Part shown: positions 9,481-18,235 of the stretch, piece after piece | Position numbering within the stretch: position 1 is the first letter of the stretch | How the letters are laid out: each line of letters opens with the position of its first letter | NCBI RefSeq assembly: GCF_002019645.1 | Contig: NZ_KV917374.1 | Coordinates: forward strand, 405,148-469,147 | Length of the DNA: 64,000 nt | Reading direction: 5' to 3' | From: Litchfieldia alkalitelluris | GTDB taxonomy: Bacteria > Bacillota > Bacilli > Bacillales > Bacillaceae_L | Position numbers and translations under genes: made by a program | Notes under the pieces: model-generated | Database searches by the model: none | The model's input: only the letters and a program-made list of their open reading frames with translations | What the model was told of the DNA's origin: nothing

Positions 9481-9535
9481 ATCCCCTTAATCGAATTAGG
9501 TATTAGCCTGTTCTCGAAAAGGGGAGTTATTAATA
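9481..9535 (-). terminator. probable terminator of the MFS gene
   Basis: CCCCTTAATCGAA and TTCTCGAAAAGGGG are complementary and lie just beyond the end of the minus-strand MFS gene. On that strand AAAGGGG pairs and a T-rich stretch follows the stem. The rest of the 9257-9554 gap shows nothing else. Confidence 0.5.
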
Positions 9536-9554
9536 CTAACTATTTATACTATGA

Positions 9555-10919
9555 TTAAACACTCTTTTTTTCTGTCTTCGGATAGCTATAAGCTGTTTTA
9601 ACTATTCGATCAAAGCTACCATATTTCTCTTGAACTATTAAAAGAGCTATTCCCCCGATAATACTCGGAACGGCAAATGCCATGAACGCATGTTGTGGTT
9701 CTAAGTTGGTCGCTAACAAAAGACCGATGATCAAAGGTGCCAAAATTGCTCCTATTCGACCAACCCCAACTGTTAAGCTAAGGCCTGTTGTACGAATTTC
9801 TTGTGGATAAAATTCAGATATATAAGGATTTATTAGGTTTTGGGTTCCACCTGTACATGCACCACCAAGTGCAATCAAGACATATAACAAAAGAATATTA
9901 GATGTAACACTTAGAGAGACAAAGCAAATTGCTCCTATTAAATACATAAATAAAAGAACTTTTCGATGACCCACCCGGTCTACTAAGTAACCACCTAATA
10001 AAGATCCAACGATTTGTCCTATTCCTAATACCAGGATAAATGATAAGCTTGATGTAATTCCATATCCGGAATTTTGCATGATTTTTGGAAGCCAGGTATT
10101 TAGGCCATAAATCATAAGTAAACAACTAAATACCATTGTCCAAAAAGCAAATGTACTAACCGCTCGATTGTTTAAAAATAGTTTTTTTGCAGGAAATCCT
10201 TTGGCACGTTCCTTCAAACTGACATACTCATAATCATCAGTTGCTTGATAGTTCCCCCTAGGGTCAATTTTGTTTAGAATACTAGAAACTTTTTCTCCTT
10301 GGTTGCGAAGTATATAATAAGATAACGATTCCGGAAATTGTTTAAGAAACAATGGAAGAGTAATTAGGGGGATAATCCCTAGCCAATATAAAAATCTCCA
10401 TCCTAAACTTTCCATTAACAACATTCCGGTAAGTGAAGCTATAATCGCTCCTATTGAATAGCCACAATACATGGCTGCAACAATCATTGCTCGATTTTTT
10501 TTAGGAGAGTATTCTGTCATTACGGCAATAACAGCTGGCATTAATCCGCCCATTCCAAGAGCTGCGATGAATCGCATAATTGTAAAGATAGTGGCATTTG
10601 GTGCCAATCCAGCTAATAGAGAAAAAACACTAAATAAGAACATACAAATCGCTAATATCTTCTTTCGTCCAATAATATCAGAAAGCGATCCAAGTAAGAA
10701 TGAACCTAACATCATCCCAACAAGCGTGTAGCTACCAATCGCACCTGCCTCAACCAGAGTTAATTGATATTCCTCCATCATTAGTGGTAACCCTATGCCA
10801 TATAATGCAATATCAAAACCATCAAAGGCAATGGCAAAGAAACACCATAGAAAAACTAACAAATGAAACTTATTAAACTTACTTTCAGCAACAACCTGAG
10901 AAGCCTGCACAATACGCAT
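9555..10919 (-). CDS. MFS transporter, aromatic acid:H+ symporter type
   Basis: A 454-residue, 12-segment major facilitator. The AAHS-family hallmark DGFD in the first membrane segment (FDGFDIALYGIGLPLM) and the loop motif GSLSDIIGRKK are present. Known members carry benzoate, 4-hydroxybenzoate, vanillate or niacin-like acids. The start is the ATG at 10919, six bases after AGGAGGAGG; a longer frame from 10958 reads through that site. It follows the MetE-like gene on the same strand with a 183-base gap, and a LysR gene is divergent upstream. The three together look like a small uptake-plus-methyl-transfer locus (inference). Confidence 0.85.
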   Translation of the reverse strand: MRIVQASQVVAESKFNKFHLLVFLWCFFAIAFDGFDIALYGIGLPLMMEEYQLTLVEAGAIGSYTLVGMMLGSFLLGSLSDIIGRKKILAICMFLFSVFSLLAGLAPNATIFTIMRFIAALGMGGLMPAVIAVMTEYSPKKNRAMIVAAMYCGYSIGAIIASLTGMLLMESLGWRFLYWLGIIPLITLPLFLKQFPESLSYYILRNQGEKVSSILNKIDPRGNYQATDDYEYVSLKERAKGFPAKKLFLNNRAVSTFAFWTMVFSCLLMIYGLNTWLPKIMQNSGYGITSSLSFILVLGIGQIVGSLLGGYLVDRVGHRKVLLFMYLIGAICFVSLSVTSNILLLYVLIALGGACTGGTQNLINPYISEFYPQEIRTTGLSLTVGVGRIGAILAPLIIGLLLATNLEPQHAFMAFAVPSIIGGIALLIVQEKYGSFDRIVKTAYSYPKTEKKSV

Positions 10920-10994
10920 ACCATTCCTCCTCCTCCTACTTACTTTCTTAACTAGCAAATAAATCTAATGATTATGTTTTTAGTTGAATAGCAA

Positions 10995-11080
10995 ATTGAC
11001 GTAAAAGCAGGAGAGGAGGCTTCCGAAAAGCCATGCGATAGCCCGCGAGTGAATCGAGGGAATGGACTCTCCGACCTAGG
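10995..11080 (-). other. structured intercistronic element
   Basis: GC-rich block in an AT-rich gap between the MetE-like and MFS genes. GGAGAG (about 11012) pairs with CTCTCC (about 11070), GGCTTCCGAAAAGCC forms an inner hairpin, and CCCGCGAGTGAATCGAGGG gives a third pairing. It could be a processing or attenuating structure, or a decayed dispersed repeat; its resemblance to the REP-like copies is weak. Confidence 0.4.
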
Positions 11081-11102
11081 GTTATTTATAGATTTGACTT
11101 TG

Positions 11103-12218
11103 TTATTTCCATACTTCCTCAGAAATTTCAACAACATGCTGAAGCTTTGCCCATTGCTGTTCTTCAGTCAATAAGTTACCTTCTTCTGTTGATGCAAACC
11201 CACATTGAGGGCTTAAACATAATTGATTTAAATCAACAAATTGTGACGCTTCCTCAATTCGCTTTTTAATAAGATCTTTGCTTTCAAGTTCACCGAATTT
11301 GGAAGTAATCAAGCCTAAAACAATGTTTAAATCTCCTCTATTTACAAAACGAAGCGGTTCAAAGCCACCAGAACGATCGTTGTCATATTCTAAGAAAAAA
11401 CCATCGATATTTAAATGGCCAAATAATTGCTCTGCAACTGGTTCATACCCACCAGAAGAAATCCAAGTAGAGCGGAAATTTCCGCGGCAAATATGCATGG
11501 TTACTTTTAAATCAGCTGGTCGATCTGCTAGTGCTTTATTGAGCGTATGTAAATACATTTTGATTAAATAATCGGGATTTACTCCTTTTGCTCGAAGTTG
11601 TTCCTTTTGTTCTTCTGAGCATAAGTAAGCCCAAGAAGTATCATCAAGCTGCAGATAGCGACAACCCGCATCATAGAAAGCTTGTAGCGCTTTTTTGTAT
11701 GTTTTGGCTAAATCTTCAAAGAATTCTTCCTCATCTTGATAGATTGACTTATCAATCTCTCCACGAAAATGAAGCATACTCGGACTAGGAATCGTGAATT
11801 TACCTATATGCTCTCCAGCTACTTGATGAAGATATTTATAATCTTCTAGCATAGGGTGAGTTCCAAAGTCTAACTTATTTGTTACTTTTATTGCACGAGA
11901 TTTTGTTTGTTTTTGCTGAAATTGAATACCGCTTCCTGACCAGAAACCGTCTACACCAACTAAATTTTCTAGGAAATCAAAGTGCCACCAAGCTCTTCGA
12001 AATTCTCCATCTGTCACTGCTTTAAGACCAATTTCTTTCTGTTTAAGAACGATTCTTTCAATCTCTTCATCTTCAATTTGTCTTAAGTGAGCAGCTGAAA
12101 TTTCTCCAGAGGCATTTTTTAAACGTGCATTTTTAATTCTATCTGACCGTAATAAACTACCAACCTGATCAGCACGAAATACAGTTAAACTTTTTTTAGA
12201 ACTATTTACTATTTGCAT
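11103..12218 (-). CDS. MetE-like methyltransferase (YxjG/YxjH type)
   Basis: A 371-residue protein equal to the C-terminal catalytic barrel of cobalamin-independent methionine synthase. The N-terminus has the FRADQVGSLLRS motif. The zinc ligands of the family are in place: His242 and Cys244 (MHICRGN), Glu277 (FFLEYDN) and Cys339 (SPQCGF). Full MetE is about twice as long and has a second barrel for folate, absent here. Short homologues use other methyl donors or acceptors. There is no S-box riboswitch upstream, unlike B. subtilis yxjG and yxjH as I recall them. The neighbouring aromatic-acid-type transporter and LysR gene hint at a methyl-transfer or demethylation role rather than methionine supply (inference). 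ATG start follows AAAAGGAGAATTACAA. Confidence 0.82.
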   Translation of the reverse strand: MQIVNSSKKSLTVFRADQVGSLLRSDRIKNARLKNASGEISAAHLRQIEDEEIERIVLKQKEIGLKAVTDGEFRRAWWHFDFLENLVGVDGFWSGSGIQFQQKQTKSRAIKVTNKLDFGTHPMLEDYKYLHQVAGEHIGKFTIPSPSMLHFRGEIDKSIYQDEEEFFEDLAKTYKKALQAFYDAGCRYLQLDDTSWAYLCSEEQKEQLRAKGVNPDYLIKMYLHTLNKALADRPADLKVTMHICRGNFRSTWISSGGYEPVAEQLFGHLNIDGFFLEYDNDRSGGFEPLRFVNRGDLNIVLGLITSKFGELESKDLIKKRIEEASQFVDLNQLCLSPQCGFASTEEGNLLTEEQQWAKLQHVVEISEEVWK

Positions 12219-12308
12219 TTGTAATTCTCCTTTTCATATTATTTTCTTTGTTGTTAGTATCCTATCATGATTAAAGTGCTATAGTGTAACTGATAAAAGG
12301 AATTAGCC

Positions 12309-12329
12309 GTTATAACTAAAAGCTATAAC
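12309..12329. promoter_or_regulatory. candidate LysR-type operator
   Basis: Dyad GTTATA-N9-TATAAC, in the 348-base divergent gap between the MetE-like gene and the LysR gene. Interrupted dyads containing T-N11-A are typical LysR-type binding sites. No other clear signal is seen in the gap. Confidence 0.4.
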
Positions 12330-12566
12330 ACTGTACATTAATACATCATTTTTTGTGAAATTGATTTTTACTCAGTGTGAATAAATCGGATACACTACAG
12401 AAGCTAAAGACAAAGGTGACGTAAAGTCCGTTAAAGGTAACCTGTATATTTAATTTATAGGTTAATATCTAGGAATATTTGAATCTTCGTTTTTATTGAA
12501 TTCTTCTGGAGTTAGGGGTAGAATAACGAATAAAAATTTAAAAGGAAAGAATAGGAGGGACTCAAA

Positions 12567-13487
12567 ATGAAGTTGCACCAATTAAGATATTTTATTGAAG
12601 TGGTAATGTGTGGCTCTATTAATGAGGCCGCCCGCAGATTATATATCTCCCAACCTACTTTATCAAAAGCTATAAAAGAGCTTGAAAAGGAATTGGGTAT
12701 CACTATTTTTACTCGTACATCAACAGGTATCACATTATCTTCAGATGGAGCTGAATTTCTTGGATACGCACGGCAGGTAGTTGAGCAAGCAGATCTATTA
12801 GAACGCCGCTATTTTAATACAACTCCTTCTCAGCAACTTTTTTCAATTTCAACACAGCATTATGCATTTGCTGTAAATGCATTTGTCGAGATGATAAAAA
12901 AGTATGGGGAAGATAAATATCAGTTTACAATGAGGGAAACAAGGACCTATGAAATTATTGAAGATGTCAAGAATCTACGTAGTGAGATTGGTATTTTATA
13001 TATAAGCTCCTTTAACCAAAAAGTCATGTTGCAGCTGTTAAAAGAGCAAGGATTAGACTTTCATGTGCTATTTACAGCAAAGCCTCATATTTTTGTAAGT
13101 TCTCAGAATCCACTTGCGAAAAAGTCATCTGTTTCTTTAGAAGATTTAGAGGATTATCCACGCCTTAATTTCGAACAGGGAGAGTTTAACTCGTTTTACT
13201 ATTCGGAAGAAATTTTTAGTACCATTCCCAGTAAAAAAAGTATTCAAGTGAGTGATCGCGCAACATTATTTAACCTATTGATTGGATTGAACGGTTATAC
13301 GATTTCGACTGGAATCTTAAGTTCGGATTTGAATGGCTCAGATATCATACCCGTTCCACTTGAAGAAGGGGAAATCATTACAGTGGGTTGGGTCGTACAT
13401 AAAAAAACACAGTTGAGTCGAATGGCGAAATTATATTTGGATGAGCTGAAAGCACTTATTGATGTGTATCTTTCCGAAATAGATTAG
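12567..13487 (+). CDS. LysR-family transcriptional regulator
   Basis: A 306-residue LysR regulator. The winged helix-turn-helix occupies residues 1-60 (LRYFIEVVMCGSINEAARRL, then YISQPTLSKAIKELE). The effector-binding domain runs from about residue 90 to 300. ATG start follows AGGAGGGACTCAAA. It is transcribed away from the MetE-like/MFS pair, so by the usual LysR arrangement it probably controls those two genes; the effector is not known. Confidence 0.9.
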   Translation: MKLHQLRYFIEVVMCGSINEAARRLYISQPTLSKAIKELEKELGITIFTRTSTGITLSSDGAEFLGYARQVVEQADLLERRYFNTTPSQQLFSISTQHYAFAVNAFVEMIKKYGEDKYQFTMRETRTYEIIEDVKNLRSEIGILYISSFNQKVMLQLLKEQGLDFHVLFTAKPHIFVSSQNPLAKKSSVSLEDLEDYPRLNFEQGEFNSFYYSEEIFSTIPSKKSIQVSDRATLFNLLIGLNGYTISTGILSSDLNGSDIIPVPLEEGEIITVGWVVHKKTQLSRMAKLYLDELKALIDVYLSEID

Positions 13488-13611
13488 TAAGTTATGCAGT
13501 GAAGAAAAAGCAAAAGTATAGTACATCAAAATTGATATTAAACCAATAGAAGTGTCACTATTTCTTCTTGCCTTAATCTAACCTGTTTCAGCGTAAAATT
13601 ATGATAAAACG

Positions 13612-13640
13612 CCCCTGTCCAATTGGATAAGGGGTTTTTT
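13612..13640 (+). terminator. rho-independent terminator
   Basis: GCCCCTGTCC-AATT-GGATAAGGGG hairpin followed by TTTTTTGTTT, downstream of the LysR gene. The rest of 13488-14006 is AT-rich leader sequence of the arabinanase gene in which I see no gene. Confidence 0.75.
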
Positions 13641-14006
13641 GTTTATTAATATAATTTGGCTTAACCACTAACAAATTATACGTATAAATTAGTTTAATAA
13701 GTGTCGTTTAATTGGTACGTACTAATTATGTTGAGTTTTGTAGAAGTTTAAAATGATAAGAATATATATTGAGAATATAAAAGTTTTATAGTATTGTTAA
13801 TTTAATAGCAACTTATTTAATGAGTTGTTAAGTGAATTACAAACTTGTAAGTACGTGTTAAAAAATGGAGGGATGTGTAGGAGATAACCTTGATATTGTG
13901 TGCTAAAAATCTTTGGTTCAAACATCTAAATAATAGATGTATAGAAACCTCGGGTGAGAAGAAATGATTGCGCTATCATAATACACTTTTAAAAGGAGAA
14001 GGTTAA

Positions 14007-17000
14007 ATGAATAAAAGTTCCTTATTAAGATGTACACTTGTATTCTTCATGTTAATGTCACTCTTACCTAGTAACACACTTGGTTCTGAACAAACTGGTG
14101 AAGCTGAAGCTCTCACTTTTGAAAACGCTTCAGTGCATGACCCGTCAATTATTAAAGATCATAAGACTGGGAATTACTATGTATTTGGTTCACACATTGC
14201 TGCAGCTAAATCAACAGATTTGATTAACTGGCAAAATTTCACTAATGGTTATTCTACACCGAACAATACTTTATATGGGGATTTATCTTCAAATCTAGCA
14301 GGTTCTTTTGAATGGGCTGGTGAAGATGATTCAGACAGTACTGGTGGCTATGCTGTATGGGCTCCTGATATTTTCTGGAACAAGGATTATCTGAACGAAG
14401 ATGGAACAAAGGGTGCTTACATGATGTACTATAGTGTTTCATCTACATATATTCGTTCTGCAATTGGTATTGCGGTTTCAAAGGACATTGAAGGTCCATT
14501 TGAATATGTTGATACAATTATATACTCAGGCTTCACAAACGTAGAGGCTTATGATCGTAATAGTACTGTAAATAAGCACTGGAGTAATACAAATATATCT
14601 GATCTTATTGACGAAGGTGTCATTAAAGAGGTTAATCCGGAATGGTTTACTTCATCTGGTGCATTTAATAATAAGCTTTATACAAATGCGATTGATGCAA
14701 ATATCCTCTATGACGAAAATGGTAAGCTTTGGATGACTTACGGTTCTTGGTCTGGTGGTACATTTATTTTAGAATTGGATAAAGCAACTGGACAACCAAT
14801 GTACCCTGGTGAAGATGGTCAAACAGAAGACGGAAGAATGATTGACCGATATTTTGGTACGAAAATTGCTTCTGGATATGGAAGGTCTGCTGAGGGTACT
14901 TATGCAGTCTATGATAAAGAAGCCGGTTACTACTATTTATATATTACCTACGGTGGGTTAGCGTCTGACGGCGGTTATCAAATGAGACAATTCAGATCGG
15001 AAAACATTGAAGGTCCTTATGTGGATGCAGAAGGAAATGATGCTGTTTTTCCTGAGTCATTTGATCTTGGGGTAGGTAACTTCCCAGGAAATGATGATCA
15101 TAAAGATATTGGTAACAAAATGATCGGAAACTTTTTATTTAAAAGAGATCTTGGTGAGCCAGGTACTGGAATAGGAACTGGTTATAAATCTCCGGGACAT
15201 AATTCATATTTTATAGATTCAGAAGCTGGTAAAGAGTTTTTTGTTACACATACTCGTTTTCCTGGACAAGGTGAGATGCATGAAGTACGTGTACATCAAG
15301 CCTTTAAGAACAGTGAAAAATGGCCGGTGCCAACTCCATATCGCTATGCTGGTGAGACGATAGAGACTGTTTCAGAAGCAAATGTTCTTGGAGATTATAA
15401 ATTCATTAATCATGGCAAAGAAATTACGGGTGATCTAACTGAATCAACATGGGTTAAATTAAATGCTGATCAAACAATCTCGGGATCTGTAACGGGAACA
15501 TGGAAGCTTTACGATAATAATAGAGCCGAATTAACAATTGATAATGAGGGCACGTATGATGGTGTATTTATTAGTCAATATGACCCTACTTCTGAGAGTT
15601 GGGTTATGACTTTTAGTGCAATGTCAAATGAGGGAATTGTTATCTGGGGTAGTCATGTGGACGCAACATCAGATGAAGAATTAGTACAGGCTATTAAACA
15701 AGAATTAAGTACTATTTTCCCATCTAATGTGATAAGTAATTTAACACTACCAACAGAAGCAACGAGAGGAACTGTGATTTCATGGGAGTCTTCTAACCCT
15801 GAGGTAGTATCTACTGAAGGAGTTGTTACAAGACCAAGCTTCGGATCTGAAGATGCTGTTGTTGATTTAACAGCAACGATTACGTTAGGTGACGTAACAG
15901 AAACTCTATCGATTACAGTGACAGTGCTAGCTGAAGAAGAAGGCGGACTATCAGCTTTTTATGACTTCAGTAACGGATTTAAAAATCGTTCTGGGAATAA
16001 AGCTGATGCGACAGTCACTGGAGATCGAATTAATAATCAAGGTGGAGAGATTACTCTTGTAGATGGTGTAGTCGGACAAGCGGCCAAGTTTGATGGAAAG
16101 TCAGGTTTGCGTTTAGCTGATGGATTAATTACTGGTGATACTTACTCTGTATCATTATGGTTGAAACCAGAGGCAATTACGGAATTTACAACATCATTTT
16201 TTGGAGCGGAAACTGAAAACAACTGGATTAGCTTTGTACCAAAGACATCATGGGGCAATACGATGGTTTGGTCTCATAATGGAGAACAATGGTATGATGC
16301 TGTCACAGACACAACAATTCCAGTTGGCGAGTGGTCACATGTAACATTAACTGCTGATAAAGGTAATGTGGTGTTTTACATCAATGGTGAGGCAAAGTAT
16401 ACGGGAAGTAATTTTCCAGACGTATTTACTTCAATAGATGCAGTCTTTGGTTTAGGTGTTAACTACTGGGATGTTCCTTTCCAAGGATTAATGGATGAGG
16501 TTCGTGTGTATGATGGAATTTCTTTACCAGAAGTTGAAGTGCAGTCACTTTATCAAAATCCAGATGGATTAACAGCAAATTATGACTTTGAGGAAAATCT
16601 TGCAGATGTAACAGAAAATAATACTGATGGAACAATTACTGGGAATTTTATTGATAATACTGGTGGTAGCATTTCATATGCAGAAGGAATTACTGGTAAA
16701 GCTGCTGTCTTTAACGGTACGTCTGGAGTTCGTTTACCAGATGGCTTAATCTCAAGCAATTCTTATTCTGTATCACTATGGCTAAAGCCAGAGGAATTAA
16801 CACAATATACTACAACATTCTTTGGTGGAAGAACCAATAATAATTGGCTAAGCCTAGTTCCATTTGGCCCAGGTGCAGGCGAAACAATGGTGTGGTCAGG
16901 AAGTGATCCTTGGTATGACGCTACTACGGGTACGCAAATACCAACGAATGAGTGGACTCATCTAACATTTACTGTGGACAATGGTAATATTATTGTTTAT

Positions 17001-17588
17001 GTTAACGGTGAGGAAGCATTTAACGGACAAGATTTCCCGAATTTATTTACAACAACTGATGGTGTATTTGCTTTAGGTGTTAACTACTGGGATACTCCAT
17101 ATAAAGGATTAATGGATGATTTACGCATCTATAATAACTCAGTTCTTTCTAATGAAGAGGTAAATGCATACTACACAAGTGTAGTTGGCGATGGTGAAGA
17201 TCCAGGCACAGGAGATCCAGGAACTGAGGATCCAGGCACAGGAGATCCAGGAACTGAGGATCCAGGCACAGGAGATCCAGGAACTGAAGATCCAGGCACA
17301 GGAGATCCAGGAACTGAGGATCCAGGCACAGAAGATCCAGGAACTGAGGATCCAGGCACAGGTGATCCAGGAACTGAAGATCCGGGCACAGAAGATCCAG
17401 GAACTGAGGATCCAGGCACGGAAGACCCAAGTACTGAGGATCCGGGTACAGAAGATCCTAAAGATGGTAATGAATTGCCTAATACAGCAACCAATCAATA
17501 TAATTTATTAGCATTAGGAGTATTATTATTAATCATAGGATCTGGTGTGATCTTTATTCTAAGAAAGAGAATAAAACTATTAAATTAA
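14007..17588 (+). CDS. cell-wall-anchored GH43 endo-arabinanase, multi-domain
   Basis: A 1193-residue secreted enzyme. Domains in order: signal peptide (1 to about 27); GH43 propeller (about 35-440) with Asp45 (VHDPSIIKD), Asp230 (AIDANILYDENG) and Glu296 (SAEGTYAVYD) in the triad positions of arabinan endo-1,5-alpha-L-arabinosidases; a small C-terminal barrel (about 445-550); an Ig-like module (about 555-640); two LamG/concanavalin-like modules (about 650-850 and 852-1055) similar to each other; a Asp-Pro-Gly-Thr spacer (about 1065-1152); then the sorting signal LPNTA (1157-1161), a membrane span and RKRIKLLN. It would cut arabinan at the cell surface, with sortase attachment to peptidoglycan. 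No sortase gene is in the window. ATG start follows AAAAGGAGAAGGTTAA. Confidence 0.9.
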   Translation: MNKSSLLRCTLVFFMLMSLLPSNTLGSEQTGEAEALTFENASVHDPSIIKDHKTGNYYVFGSHIAAAKSTDLINWQNFTNGYSTPNNTLYGDLSSNLAGSFEWAGEDDSDSTGGYAVWAPDIFWNKDYLNEDGTKGAYMMYYSVSSTYIRSAIGIAVSKDIEGPFEYVDTIIYSGFTNVEAYDRNSTVNKHWSNTNISDLIDEGVIKEVNPEWFTSSGAFNNKLYTNAIDANILYDENGKLWMTYGSWSGGTFILELDKATGQPMYPGEDGQTEDGRMIDRYFGTKIASGYGRSAEGTYAVYDKEAGYYYLYITYGGLASDGGYQMRQFRSENIEGPYVDAEGNDAVFPESFDLGVGNFPGNDDHKDIGNKMIGNFLFKRDLGEPGTGIGTGYKSPGHNSYFIDSEAGKEFFVTHTRFPGQGEMHEVRVHQAFKNSEKWPVPTPYRYAGETIETVSEANVLGDYKFINHGKEITGDLTESTWVKLNADQTISGSVTGTWKLYDNNRAELTIDNEGTYDGVFISQYDPTSESWVMTFSAMSNEGIVIWGSHVDATSDEELVQAIKQELSTIFPSNVISNLTLPTEATRGTVISWESSNPEVVSTEGVVTRPSFGSEDAVVDLTATITLGDVTETLSITVTVLAEEEGGLSAFYDFSNGFKNRSGNKADATVTGDRINNQGGEITLVDGVVGQAAKFDGKSGLRLADGLITGDTYSVSLWLKPEAITEFTTSFFGAETENNWISFVPKTSWGNTMVWSHNGEQWYDAVTDTTIPVGEWSHVTLTADKGNVVFYINGEAKYTGSNFPDVFTSIDAVFGLGVNYWDVPFQGLMDEVRVYDGISLPEVEVQSLYQNPDGLTANYDFEENLADVTENNTDGTITGNFIDNTGGSISYAEGITGKAAVFNGTSGVRLPDGLISSNSYSVSLWLKPEELTQYTTTFFGGRTNNNWLSLVPFGPGAGETMVWSGSDPWYDATTGTQIPTNEWTHLTFTVDNGNIIVYVNGEEAFNGQDFPNLFTTTDGVFALGVNYWDTPYKGLMDDLRIYNNSVLSNEEVNAYYTSVVGDGEDPGTGDPGTEDPGTGDPGTEDPGTGDPGTEDPGTGDPGTEDPGTEDPGTEDPGTGDPGTEDPGTEDPGTEDPGTEDPSTEDPGTEDPKDGNELPNTATNQYNLLALGVLLLIIGSGVIFILRKRIKLLN
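17199..17460 (+). repeat. 30-bp tandem repeat encoding Asp-Pro-Gly-Thr-Gly/Glu spacer
   Basis: About nine imperfect copies of a 30-base unit built of two 15-base halves, reading GATCCAGGCACAGGA and GATCCAGGAACTGAG. In frame they give DPGTGDPGTE units that place the enzyme away from the wall. Copies in the first half are nearly identical; later copies vary at wobble positions and swap Gly for Glu. Open frames on the other strand here are artefacts of the repeat. Confidence 0.95.
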
Positions 17589-17679
17589 GGCTCTTTTCTG
17601 AACTGGTGTGCTAAACTCCTAGTTTAAGCACTTTAGAAGTTAACTAAGTGTATGAAAAACCGAATTAATAAAAGAATTT

Positions 17680-17722
17680 GGAACCTTCTTTTGCTTCTCT
17701 GCAAAGGGAGGTTCTTTTTCTA
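17680..17722 (+). terminator. rho-independent terminator of the arabinanase gene
   Basis: GAACCTTCTTTTGC and GCAAAGGGAGGTTC pair, followed by TTTTTC. Just after the stop codon (from 17586) is the sequence GGCTCTTTTCTGAA, which is the left end of a dispersed repeat seen at 44786 and 49035. Confidence 0.75.
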
Positions 17723-17910
17723 GTGAAGAGAATAAGCCTCCCGCAACACCATTTCAAAGGGATACTGTTGTGTATGGCATAAGAGAAAAGATGTTTATTT
17801 TCAGGAGATAAAAAAGAAATTAGCTATAATTTTACGCAAATCTCTCAAAAACCGCATCCTACATATAAACAGATTGAGCAGGGAAAACTATTTTAAAAGG
17901 AGGTGTAAAC

Positions 17911-18060
17911 ATGAAAAAGTTACTATTACTATTTTTGTTAGCATTTTCTATGTTCTCTTTTGTAGGATGTGCTAATGATGAGGCTCCAGAGGAAGACGAA
18001 CAGATTGAAGAAGTAGAAGAAGAGGATGAAGTTGGTGATGGTGAGGTCGATGATGAATAG
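17911..18060 (+). CDS. small acidic lipoprotein (49 aa)
   Basis: The ATG at 17911 follows AAAAGGAGGTGTAAAC. The product is 49 residues: a lipoprotein signal MKKLLLLFLLAFSMFSFVGC with lipobox FVGC (Cys20), then an almost wholly acidic tail rich in Glu and Asp. The mature part is only about 30 residues, too short for an enzyme. Such peptides are common in Bacillaceae and mostly uncharacterised. It ends near the terminator shared with the convergent GH43 gene. Confidence 0.75.
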   Translation: MKKLLLLFLLAFSMFSFVGCANDEAPEEDEQIEEVEEEDEVGDGEVDDE

Positions 18061-18186
18061 TGATACATATTCATAAATAAACAAATGAAAGTTATAGTTG
18101 CTTCAGAGAACGCACGAAGAGAGGAGAAATCTTTCCTTTTTTCTTTGAAAATGGTTAAAACAATACTCACAATGAAACATATGAAA

Positions 18187-18215
18187 AAGGGCTTAACTCG
18201 AGGTGAGTTAAGCCT
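18187..18215 (-). terminator. rho-independent terminator
   Basis: Perfect arms GGCTTAACTC and GAGTTAAGCC with a five-base loop. On the minus strand the stem is followed by CTTTTTCAT, so it ends the GH43 gene at 18236-19213. Confidence 0.85.
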
Positions 18216-18235
18216 AGGAAATGATTGTGTCTTTA

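Noticed and set aside
11103-12566. S-box riboswitch ahead of the MetE-like gene
   Set aside because: None of the conserved S-box helices or the terminator could be found in 12219-12566.
17139-17511. Four overlapping open frames opposite or beside the end of the arabinanase gene
   Set aside because: They are shadows of the 30-base repeat; the Asp-Pro-Gly-Thr frame continues a clear protein with LPXTG end.
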